A stretch of DNA of 5,976 nt. It comes from Verrucomicrobiota bacterium (GTDB lineage Bacteria; Verrucomicrobiota; Verrucomicrobiia; Limisphaerales; JAFMIX01). The translations under genes and the position numbers were made by a program. The DNA is taken from contig JAPLTZ010000070.1 in NCBI GenBank assembly GCA_026397895.1, positions 1 to 5,976 on the forward strand, given 5' to 3'. Below the pieces are notes generated by a model that searched no databases, was not told where the DNA came from, and worked only from the letters and a program-made list of their open reading frames with translations. This document shows positions 1 to 5,747 of the stretch, piece by piece. The first letter of the stretch is position 1; each line of letters starts with the position of its first letter.

Positions 1-169
1 GCACGCCCATGAGGCGGTAGGTGACGCGCTCCAGCGGGCGGAGCACGGGGTCGAGCCAGGTGCGCCCGTTGGGGTCGAGCACCTGCATGAGGTAAAGGCC
101 CATCGGTTTGGTGATGGCCGCGAGCGCGGCGACGAATAGGGCGAGTTGAATCCAGCCGGATGTGTTCAT
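1..169 (-). CDS. kdpA: KdpA, potassium-transporting ATPase potassium-binding subunit (N-terminal part, cut by window edge)
   Basis: KdpA is the channel-like inner-membrane subunit that selects and passes K+ in the high-affinity KdpFABC uptake pump; KdpB hydrolyses ATP. Only the first 56 residues are in the window; the gene continues past the left edge. The translation begins MNTSGWIQLALFVAALAAI and continues TKPMGLYLMQVLDPN and LDPVLRPLERVTYRLMGV. This matches the KdpA family start: a first membrane helix, a KPxGxY motif after it, and a DPVLxPLERxxYRxxGV stretch. The ATG at 169 gives exactly the family N-terminus. It follows kdpF by 11 bp in the same direction, the usual kdpF-kdpA order, so the two are almost certainly co-transcribed. 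A GGGG run just upstream (minus strand) could act as a weak ribosome binding site. Identification is by recognition of the family sequence. Confidence 0.95.
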   Translation of the reverse strand, partial: MNTSGWIQLALFVAALAAITKPMGLYLMQVLDPNGRTWLDPVLRPLERVTYRLMGV

Positions 170-180
170 GGTGGGCGGGG

Positions 181-264
181 TTAGAATTTTTCAGGGCAGA
201 CCATCGCGATGAACAAATAAACAAACAACGCGAGGGCGATCAGGCCGATGATGATGGTTTCCAT
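181..264 (-). CDS. kdpF: KdpF, small membrane subunit of the Kdp potassium ATPase
   Basis: This 27-residue protein starts METIIIGLIALALF and ends VYLFIAMVCPEKF, followed by TAA. It is a single hydrophobic helix (about residues 3-22) with a short polar tail ending in PEKF, the ending typical of many KdpF proteins. KdpF sits at the interface of KdpA and KdpB in the membrane and stabilises the KdpFABC complex. Length (usually 25-30 residues) and position directly before kdpA fit. It is short enough to be missed by automated gene callers. It lies 6 bp downstream of the stop of the preceding small membrane protein, which suggests translation as part of one operon. Confidence 0.92.
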   Translation of the reverse strand: METIIIGLIALALFVYLFIAMVCPEKF

Positions 265-270
265 AAATGG

Positions 271-372
271 TCAGAGTTTTTCACACCAGTGGGCGTAAAG
301 TTCCGCCGCGCCGAAGAACAGCGCGACCACAGCGAGGTAAATCAAGTCATTCACGACGCCACGATGACCCAT
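271..372 (-). CDS. Small one-helix membrane protein leading the kdp operon
   Basis: This is a 33-residue reading frame on the kdp strand, starting MGHRGVVNDLIYLAVVALFF and ending GAAELYAHWCEKL. It contains one hydrophobic helix (about residues 10-23) followed by an aromatic/charged tail with a Cys near the end. I associate small proteins of this shape (about 30 residues, a DLIYL-like start, a C-E-(K/R)-L ending) with the position just before kdpF in kdp operons of several phyla, but that is from memory and unsearched. Its stop is 6 bp before the kdpF start. A second possible start is the GTG at 354 (residue 7), giving a 27-residue protein beginning MNDLIYL, which fits that shape better. Neither start has a clear ribosome binding site. 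The likely role is an accessory subunit or leader peptide of Kdp, but no function is shown here. A chance frame is possible but unlikely given the spacing and hydrophobic pattern. Confidence 0.72.
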   Translation of the reverse strand: MGHRGVVNDLIYLAVVALFFGAAELYAHWCEKL

Positions 373-410
373 CGCTGGCGCGGCGGCTAATCAAGAGGGG
401 CGGCGTTGGC

Positions 411-427
411 GTTAAGAAAAGGTTAAG
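411..427 (-). promoter_or_regulatory. Tandem direct repeat CTTAAC-N5-CTTAAC upstream of kdp (candidate KdpE-type operator)
   Basis: On the minus strand the perfect 6-bp repeat CTTAAC occurs twice with a 5-bp gap (plus strand GTTAAG at 411-416 and 422-427). The 11-bp period is one helical turn, the arrangement used by OmpR/PhoB-family response regulators, the family of KdpE. It lies 39-55 bp upstream of the first kdp-operon start (372), where an activator site would sit. A weak -10-like GATTAG (minus strand, 392-387) follows after 18 bp; a start there would leave almost no leader for the ATG at 372 and would favour the GTG at 354. The repeat is seen directly; assignment to KdpE is inference, since no kdpD or kdpE gene is in the window. 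Confidence 0.5.
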
Positions 428-539
428 GCCGGCCCGACCCAAATTAGTTGCAGGCCCAGCTTGACCTTTGGCCACCGCAAGGCATCCTATCCGGCCCGGC
501 AATTCCGCCGCTTTCCCATTCGCGTCCGTCTGGCGCGAC

Positions 540-548
540 TGGTATCAT
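540..548 (+). promoter_or_regulatory. Extended -10 promoter for typA
   Basis: TGGTATCAT matches the extended -10 form TGnTATAAT at all but one base. A weak -35-like TTCGCG lies at 519-524 (18-bp spacer). Transcription would begin near 554-556, giving a leader of about 24 nt before the ATG at 579 and excluding the longer reading frame that opens at 468. A second candidate further upstream, TTGACC at 461-466, lacks a convincing -10 partner. Confidence 0.45.
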
Positions 549-578
549 GGGAGCGTGGACGACCCGGTCATTTACGAT

Positions 579-2417
<1,839 letters not shown>

Positions 2418-2437
2418 TCCGCCGCTCCCTTTCGCCC

Positions 2438-2481
2438 CCGCCCGGATGGTTCGTGCAACCGTCCGGGCGGAATTGTTTTCC
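2438..2481 (+). terminator. Intrinsic terminator after typA
   Basis: A 14-bp stem (2438-2451 with 2457-2470) closes a 5-base loop (CGTGC); all pairs are Watson-Crick except one T-G at 2447/2461. It is followed on the plus strand by AATTGTTTTCC. It begins 20 bp after the typA stop. On the minus strand there is no T-run after the stem, so it is a proper terminator only for typA, although the stem could also protect the 3' end of the convergent engB transcript. Confidence 0.8.
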
Positions 2482-2501
2482 GCCGCAGTTGCGGACACCA
2501 A

Positions 2502-3239
2502 TCACCAAGGCCGCGCGCCCTTGAGCCGCTTTTTCTCGTTCGCGCCCTTGTCCCGGAAAGTTCCCGCACGCACTTCCAGACTGAACGGCGGCTCGACCTC
2601 CGGCGGCAGCGGCGCGGCGGGCGGTTTCGGCTCGTCCACCGCCGGGCCGGCGGCGAGCGTCGCGGCGATGCCCCCCAGCAACTCGCTCCGCCCCCGCGCC
2701 GTCGTGGCGGAACACTGGTAAACTTCCGGCAACTGCTCGAACCAGCCCGCGATGCGCGCCGTGAAGGCCGCGATGTTCGCCGCCACCGCTTCGGGCGTGC
2801 CCCGGTCGGTCTTGGTGAAGACCAGCACGAACGGGAGCGCGTGGCCGGCGAGCCATTGGACAAATTCCAAGTCAATGTTCTGCGGCGGCAACCCCGAATC
2901 AATCAGCAGGAAGATGCAGCAGAGATTTTTGCGGTGCTCCAGATAGTCCGCCACCGCCTGATTGAACTGCGCCCGGTCCTCCCGCGCCACCTGCGCGAAG
3001 CCGTAGCCCGGCAGGTCCACCAGCCGCCACGTCTTGTCCACCGTGAAAAAGTTGATGAGCTTCGTGAACCCCGGCGTGGGCGAGACGCGCGCCAGCTTTT
3101 GTTTGTCCGCGAGCATGTTCAGCAGCGACGACTTGCCGACGTTCGAGCGGCCGATGAAGGCGAATTCCGGCAGCGTCCCGTCCGGACACGAATCCAGATC
3201 CGGCGCGCTGCAATGAAAGCTGACAGATGCGATGTTCAC
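2502..3239 (-). CDS. engB: EngB (YihA/YsxC), ribosome-biogenesis GTPase
   Basis: EngB is an essential cytoplasmic GTPase needed for late assembly of the 50S subunit. From the GTG at 3239 the protein is 245 residues, starting MNIASVSFHCSAPDL, the usual EngB beginning. Motifs are G1 GRSNVGKS (30-37), G2 TPGFT (55-59, the Thr at 59), G3 DLPG (75-78), G4 TKTD (142-145) and G5 region SATTARGR (177-184). The frame is open upstream to 3326, but that part lies over palindromic intergenic DNA and is not family-like. There is no clear ribosome binding site. The oddity is length: typical EngB has about 195-210 residues, and here about 45-50 extra C-terminal residues are Pro/Glu-rich (EPKPPAAPLPPEVEPP) then basic (NEKKRLKGARPW). 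Also Phe58 replaces the usual Arg/Lys of TPGRT, and the DSR seen in many members is DSG (114-116). The gene is convergent with typA. Confidence 0.95.
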   Translation of the reverse strand: MNIASVSFHCSAPDLDSCPDGTLPEFAFIGRSNVGKSSLLNMLADKQKLARVSPTPGFTKLINFFTVDKTWRLVDLPGYGFAQVAREDRAQFNQAVADYLEHRKNLCCIFLLIDSGLPPQNIDLEFVQWLAGHALPFVLVFTKTDRGTPEAVAANIAAFTARIAGWFEQLPEVYQCSATTARGRSELLGGIAATLAAGPAVDEPKPPAAPLPPEVEPPFSLEVRAGTFRDKGANEKKRLKGARPW

Positions 3240-3249
3240 GATGAATAAC

Positions 3250-3265
3250 CGACACCGCAGTGTCG
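3250..3265. repeat. Small palindrome in the engB leader
   Basis: CGACAC-CGCA-GTGTCG is a perfect 6-bp inverted repeat with a 4-base loop, located 11 bp upstream of the engB start. It could be an RNA hairpin affecting engB translation or an operator; nothing decides between these. It is the outermost of four palindromes in the engB/3461 intergenic region. Confidence 0.5.
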
Positions 3266-3309
3266 CAGCAAAACCGCCGCGCCGATACAACGAATTTTCG
3301 CAACCGGAT

Positions 3310-3395
3310 TTGGACTGCGGCGACACGTCGCCGCTTTCCGACGGGGAGACATGCCTCCCCGTTTCAAAGCGCGGACATGTCCGCGCACTCCAAGT
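3310..3395. repeat. Cluster of three tandem perfect palindromes inside an imperfect large inverted repeat
   Basis: Three perfect 8-bp inverted repeats follow one another: GCGGCGAC/GTCGCCGC (3317-3334, 2-base loop), ACGGGGAG/CTCCCCGT (3341-3362, 6-base loop) and GCGCGGAC/GTCCGCGC (3369-3386, 2-base loop), separated by 6-bp spacers TTTCCG and TTCAAA. The outer edges are also inverted copies of each other: TTGGACTGC at 3311 against TTGGAGTGC read on the minus strand from the right end. The left unit belongs to the same family as the element at 4399-4436 (fixed ends TTGGACTGCGG and CCGCTTTC, variable middle). It fills most of the 221-bp gap between the divergent engB and the gene at 3461. No gene is seen in the gap. 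This looks like a REP-like structured repeat; its function is unknown. Confidence 0.75.
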
Positions 3396-3460
3396 CAGGA
3401 CGCCGCTCCAATTTTCGCTCGCTTGCCGGAATCCCTTTTGGCATCTGTTCGCCGAAATTT

Positions 3461-3898
3461 ATGCGACCGGAAGAACTACAGCGCGCCCTCGCCGAAGTCC
3501 GCGCCGTCTATGCGGAACTGGCGCAGCGTCCCCTCGAACGCGCGTGCCTGGCGCGCACCGAGTGCTGCCAGTTCCAACTTACCGGCCTCACGCCGCAACT
3601 CACCAAAGGCGAGGCGCTCGTCGCCGCCAAAGGTTTCCGCGCCACCGGCCGCAAGGAACTCCCCGAATCCGCCGACGGCGCTTGCCCGCTCCTCAAGCGC
3701 GACACCGGCAAATGTATGATCTACGCCGACCGCCCGTTCGGCTGCCGCACGCATTTCTGCGACGCGGCGGGCGGACCCTTCCCGCGCAAACAAATCCTCG
3801 ACCTCATCCGCCGGCTCGAAGAAGTGGACCACCGGCTCGGCGGCGACGGCCCGCGCCTGATTGACGCCGCCGTGGCGGATGCGCTGGCAGAAATCTGA
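3461..3898 (+). CDS. YkgJ-family cysteine-cluster (CxxCxxCC-type, UPF0153-like) protein
   Basis: This 145-residue soluble protein has Cys at 29, 35, 36, 75, 85, 95 and 100. The core reads TECCQFQLTGL (33-43), GACPLLKRDTGKCMIYADRP (73-92) and FGCRTHFC (93-100). The C-PLL-x(n)-GxC-x2-Y-x2-RP-x2-CR-x3-C pattern is the signature of the YkgJ/UPF0153 family, thought to bind zinc or an Fe-S cluster; its biochemical role is not established. An N-terminal amphipathic helix (MRPEELQRALAEVRAVYAEL) precedes it. The ATG at 3461 was chosen because the same frame upstream (open from 3260) is Arg/Ser-rich translation of palindromic repeats. The leader has no clear ribosome binding site. It is divergent from engB and followed by the 21-bp tandem repeat, with no terminator immediately after the stop. 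Family assignment is fairly secure; the substrate is unknown. Confidence 0.85.
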   Translation: MRPEELQRALAEVRAVYAELAQRPLERACLARTECCQFQLTGLTPQLTKGEALVAAKGFRATGRKELPESADGACPLLKRDTGKCMIYADRPFGCRTHFCDAAGGPFPRKQILDLIRRLEEVDHRLGGDGPRLIDAAVADALAEI

Positions 3899-3934
3899 AG
3901 CGTCCGACACAGGATTTTTCCGCACTTCCGACCG

Positions 3935-4186
3935 CTTCCGCCATCGGAGCGTGTGCTGCGACCGTTTGAGCGCCCGCTGCCGCCGTCCGAGCGCGCGCTC
4001 CGGTCATCGCAACGGCCGCTGCGACCGACGAAGCGCGTGCTCCAGCCATTCCAACCGCCGCTTGAGCCGCCGCAGCGCACGCTGCGACCGTTCCAACCGA
4101 CGCTGCGACCGTTCCAGCGCGCGGTGCAATCGTCCAAACGCATGTTTTGACCGTCCAAACACGCGTTTGGACGGCCAAAACACGCC
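3935..4186. repeat. Degenerate 21-bp tandem repeat (minisatellite), about 12 units
   Basis: Units start every 21 bp at 3935, 3956, 3977, 3998, 4019, 4040, 4061, 4082, 4103, 4124, 4145 and 4166. The best-conserved part reads CTGCGACCGTTCCA followed by an (A/G)CGCGCG-like end; units at 4082 and 4103 are nearly identical and the last three become AT-richer (TTTTGACCGTCCAAAC). Because 21 is a multiple of 3, long frames stay open in several phases on both strands: the plus phase gives a 7-residue pattern such as LRPFQRA, one minus phase gives RALERSQ-type heptads. No start context, ribosome binding site or family match favours any frame, so I call it non-coding, although a heptad coiled-coil protein cannot be fully excluded. 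It begins 36 bp after the stop at 3898. Confidence 0.8.
4151..4174. repeat. Perfect 10-bp inverted repeat at the end of the minisatellite
   Basis: CCGTCCAAAC (4151-4160) pairs with GTTTGGACGG (4165-4174) around an ACGC loop. It arises where one repeat unit is followed by a unit partly inverted in sequence (CGTCCAAA against TTTGGACG), so it may be a by-product of repeat rearrangement. There is no T-run on either side, so it is not a typical terminator. Confidence 0.6.
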
Positions 4187-4213
4187 AAAATCCTCGAAAA
4201 CCCGTGTTTTTGC

Positions 4214-4247
4214 CCCCAAACACCGGTTTTGGGGATTTTCGGTTTTG
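4214..4247 (+). terminator. Hairpin with T-rich tail, possible terminator
   Basis: CCCCAAA (4214-4220) pairs with TTTGGGG (4228-4234) around a 7-base loop, followed by ATTTTCGGTTTTG. This is terminator-like on the plus strand and could end a long transcript from the gene at 3461, but it lies over 300 bp beyond that gene and the T-run is broken by CGG. Confidence 0.35.
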
Positions 4248-4283
4248 ATTTTCGCGTGGTTCGGGTGGTTCGCAGTTCAAAAG

Positions 4284-4299
4284 CGGTGGAGGGCCACCG
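4284..4299. repeat. Inverted repeat CGGTGG-AGGG-CCACCG
   Basis: This is a perfect 6-bp stem with a 4-base loop, preceded by AAAAG. Read on the minus strand it ends CCACCGCTTTT, resembling the CCGCTTTC end of the elements at 3310 and 4399, so it is probably a partial, diverged member of that family. Confidence 0.5.
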
Positions 4300-4365
4300 T
4301 CCCGTCGCGCCGGAGTCTGATGAAGGCGGGAGCGGGAGCGGCGACGGCGCTTTCGGGCGGGCGAT

Positions 4366-4383
4366 GTTGATTGGGGAATCAAC
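4366..4383. repeat. Perfect 7-bp inverted repeat GTTGATT-GGGG-AATCAAC
   Basis: A short AT-rich palindrome in the gene-free region, 16 bp before the element at 4399. No promoter or gene is associated with it. It is part of the hairpin array. Confidence 0.55.
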
Positions 4384-4398
4384 CCGCCTCGTGCGTGC

Positions 4399-4436
4399 GA
4401 AAGCGGTGTCGCGCTGCGCTTGCCACCGCAGTCCAA
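4399..4436 (-). repeat. Second copy of the TTGGACTGCGG...CCGCTTTC palindromic element
   Basis: Read on the minus strand it starts TTGGACTGCGGTG and ends CACCGCTTTC, with the 6-bp stem GCGGTG/CACCGC (4403-4408 with 4424-4429) and a 15-base middle. The copy at 3310 has the same flanks but a perfectly palindromic, shorter middle, and its stem base is C-G rather than T-A at the matching position. The chance translation of this copy contains DCGGKRSATPL, a string I recall from verrucomicrobial genomes. Confidence 0.65.
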
Positions 4437-4445
4437 GACGCGCCA

Positions 4446-4472
4446 GCCCCCAGCGGGGCGACATCTTTGTAG
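4446..4472 (-). repeat. CTACAAAGAT box with hairpin, left copy
   Basis: On the minus strand CTACAAAGATGTCG (4472-4459) leads into the hairpin GCCCC/GGGGC (4446-4450 with 4455-4459). It is the inverted partner of the copy at 4649-4674: the box is conserved, the hairpin differs. Confidence 0.6.
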
Positions 4473-4648
4473 AATCGGCGAGGGAAATGAATTCAAGCTC
4501 CGTCCCGCCTTCACCATGTTTCGGCGTGGTCGCGCCGTAGCCGGAGGCGAAGGCGGACAGGAGCGGAATAGGCCGCCCCGCCTGCCCGCCGAAATCGGAT
4601 GAAGGCGGAAGTCGGACGAAGGCGGGGGGAATTGGGTGGCGTGGGTGG

Positions 4649-4674
4649 CTACAAAGATTTCGTTCCTGAAGGAG
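4649..4674 (+). repeat. CTACAAAGAT box with hairpin, right copy
   Basis: CTACAAAGATTTCG is followed by a short stem TTCC-TGAA-GGAG (one T-G pair). It shares 13 of 14 box bases with the left copy in opposite orientation, giving a perfect 10-bp inverted repeat (4463-4472 with 4649-4658) enclosing about 175 bp of gene-free DNA. The enclosed DNA carries several GAAGGCGG motifs and no recognisable gene. Confidence 0.6.
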
Positions 4675-4683
4675 TTTTCGGAC

Positions 4684-4708
4684 GGAGCGCGGGTCTGCGA
4701 CCCGCAGC
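4684..4708 (+). repeat. 25-bp hairpin element, copy A
   Basis: GGAGC is followed by the perfect stem GCGGGTC-TGC-GACCCGC (4689-4705) and AGC. It matches copy B at 22 of 25 positions; two of the three differences are a compensating pair in the stem, the third is in the loop. Confidence 0.75.
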
Positions 4709-4765
4709 GGCTTCTACGGTTCGGAGGCGTTTGGATTATCCGACGACGTGAATAGTGGCGGCGTT

Positions 4766-4790
4766 GCTGCGGCTCACAGAGCCGCGCTCC
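4766..4790 (-). repeat. 25-bp hairpin element, copy B (inverted)
   Basis: On the minus strand it reads GGAGC, then the stem GCGGCTC-TGT-GAGCCGC, then AGC. Compared with copy A, the fifth stem pair is C-G instead of G-C, so the stem is preserved although both bases changed. The copies face each other, 57 bp apart. Confidence 0.75.
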
Positions 4791-4806
4791 AACCGCAACG
4801 CGGTTG
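4790..4806. repeat. Perfect 7-bp inverted repeat CAACCGC-AAC-GCGGTTG
   Basis: It touches copy B of the 25-bp element with no gap and is followed by CAGC, the same trinucleotide-plus context that ends the 25-bp elements, so it may be another diverged unit of that family. Confidence 0.6.
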
Positions 4807-4811
4807 CAGCA

Positions 4812-4851
4812 TTCAGCCCAGCGTTGGAGCGAAGCGACTACGCTGGGTGAA
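4812..4851. repeat. 12-bp stem-loop TTCAGCCCAGCGT...ACGCTGGGTGAA
   Basis: Positions 4812-4824 pair with 4840-4851 with one bulged G (4816); the 15-base loop holds GCGAAGCG. No T-run follows. It is part of the hairpin array, spaced 5 bp after the previous stem. Confidence 0.65.
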
Positions 4852-4866
4852 CGGGTAAAATGAAAA

Positions 4867-4925
4867 CAACTCTGAAGGAGTTGCATCGGTGCGGCGGTGG
4901 ATTTGATTCAACTCCTTCAGAGTTG
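4867..4925. repeat. Perfect 17-bp inverted repeat with self-palindromic arms
   Basis: CAACTCTGAAGGAGTTG (4867-4883) is exactly inverted at 4909-4925 around a 25-base spacer. Each arm is itself a hairpin (CAACTC/GAGTTG). The 11-mer CTGAAGGAGTT inside the arm also occurs at 4666-4676. Confidence 0.8.
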
Positions 4926-4945
4926 ATGAATTTGGGGAACGGTTT

Positions 4946-4994
4946 CCCAGGGTAGGCGCTCCTCGCCTGTCCGGCGCGGACCGCCAACCCTGGG
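4946..4994. repeat. Three-way-junction inverted repeat
   Basis: An 8-bp outer stem CCCAGGGT/ACCCTGGG (4946-4953 with 4987-4994) encloses two adjoining hairpins: AGGCG-CTCCT-CGCCT (4954-4968) and GTCCG-GCG-CGGAC (4969-4981), with five unpaired bases at the junction. All pairs are Watson-Crick. It could be a structured RNA segment or a cruciform-forming repeat; there is no evidence of its own promoter. Confidence 0.65.
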
Positions 4995-5005
4995 CTGATG
5001 GATTT

Positions 5006-5022
5006 GAATCCCGTTGGGATTC
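5006..5022. repeat. Perfect 7-bp inverted repeat GAATCCC-GTT-GGGATTC
   Basis: This is the last hairpin of the array, 14 bp beyond the stop codon of the lipoprotein gene (minus strand). On that strand no T-run follows, so it would act at most as a 3'-end stabiliser rather than a classical terminator. Confidence 0.6.
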
Positions 5023-5036
5023 GCGGCGCAAAGATT

Positions 5037-5747
5037 TCAACGACCTTCGAGTTCGCGCATTGTGCGCGGCTGCTTCCGTTTTCCATCGGCTATTTCTTGA
5101 ATGACGGAACGAAGTGCGAGTGAAATTTTATCGTTAGGATCAAGTTGAAGCGACTTGCCAATCGTAGATTGTGCGTCAGCGATGCGGCCAGAAATGGTGT
5201 ATGCAAGAGCCAAGTTTGCATAAAGCCCGGCATTATTAGGTGAAAGATTGACCGCATGTTCCGCTATGCTGACTGCTTCTGTCGCGCGTCCGAGGTTCAA
5301 ACACTCAGCCGCATACTCTCTGGCAACATCGGCATTTTCGCGTTGAAGAAAGTAAGCCTTTCCAAACGCATCGCATGATTTTTCGGCCTCACCCAAAGCT
5401 TGGTAGCCTTTTCCAATCGTCCACCACGCCGCCCAATTGTTTGTGTTGTATGCAATCACTGCATCCAAAAGCGCAATGCCGCGAGCGATCTCTGCCTTCG
5501 CTTTACTTGAGCTCGTTGATTTTTCTGGGACGCCATACAATCGCATATATGGCTTAATCAAACCGCTACCTTCTTTGAAATAGCGGTTGTGGTCTGCGTC
5601 ATTCGCGACTGGCTCTACCTTTGCCGCGACTGGCTGCGATGGAGAACATCCAACGAGCGATGCAATTGTTGAAAGAATGCTCATTAGAATGATTGCCGCT
5701 TGCATTGATGAGGAGCGGCGACTTTGTTCATGCTGATTTCGTCTCAA
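5037..5747 (-). CDS. Predicted TPR lipoprotein of unknown function
   Basis: This is a 236-residue predicted lipoprotein. The hydrophobic segment MQAAIILMSILSTIASLVGC (15-34) ends in a lipobox (LVGC, Cys34) followed by Ser, predicting lipid attachment and probably outer-membrane location. A linker and an Ala/Glu-rich helical part follow, then three TPR-like repeats (about 103-137, 138-171, 172-205; e.g. NNWAAWWTIGKGYQALG, ending in LSPNN and LDPND turns), so it probably binds protein partners. I do not recognise a named family. Start choice: the TTG at 5747 supplies the positively charged region (RRNQHEQSRR) a signal peptide needs and overlaps the carB stop as TTGA, suggesting translational coupling; the ATG at 5705 would give a signal with no positive charge. 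Its base composition is clearly less GC-rich than typA or engB, hinting at later acquisition. It is followed by the hairpin array. Confidence 0.8.
   Translation of the reverse strand: MRRNQHEQSRRSSSMQAAIILMSILSTIASLVGCSPSQPVAAKVEPVANDADHNRYFKEGSGLIKPYMRLYGVPEKSTSSSKAKAEIARGIALLDAVIAYNTNNWAAWWTIGKGYQALGEAEKSCDAFGKAYFLQRENADVAREYAAECLNLGRATEAVSIAEHAVNLSPNNAGLYANLALAYTISGRIADAQSTIGKSLQLDPNDKISLALRSVIQEIADGKRKQPRTMRELEGR

Noticed and set aside
468..578. 37-residue N-terminal extension of TypA from a TTG at 468
   Set aside because: The extra residues are not family-like, lie across the likely promoter, and TypA proteins begin at the position encoded by the ATG at 579.
3240..3326. N-terminal extension of EngB to 3326
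   Set aside because: It reads through a palindromic intergenic repeat; family alignment puts the start at the GTG at 3239.
3250..3395. CRISPR array
   Set aside because: The palindromes differ in sequence from one another and spacers are only 6 bp; no repeat-spacer regularity and no cas genes.
3260..3460. 67-residue extension of the cysteine-cluster protein from 3260
   Set aside because: It is Arg/Ser-rich translation of tandem palindromes with no family similarity.
3804..4886. Long frames (up to 360 codons) on the minus strand and 169 codons on the plus strand across the gene-free region
   Set aside because: They run through the 21-bp repeat, whose period keeps frames open, and through hairpin elements; low-complexity Arg/Ala/Ser translations with no recognisable domain or start signal.
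4946..4994. tRNA gene
   Set aside because: Only three stems, 49 bases, no anticodon arm, T-arm consensus or CCA-compatible acceptor.
4813..5086. Minus-strand frames of 75-82 codons over the hairpins (containing strings such as GWRSAPDRRGAP and NSSTLKELNQ)
   Set aside because: They are chance translations of the repeated palindromes; similar strings recur as spurious hypothetical proteins in such genomes.
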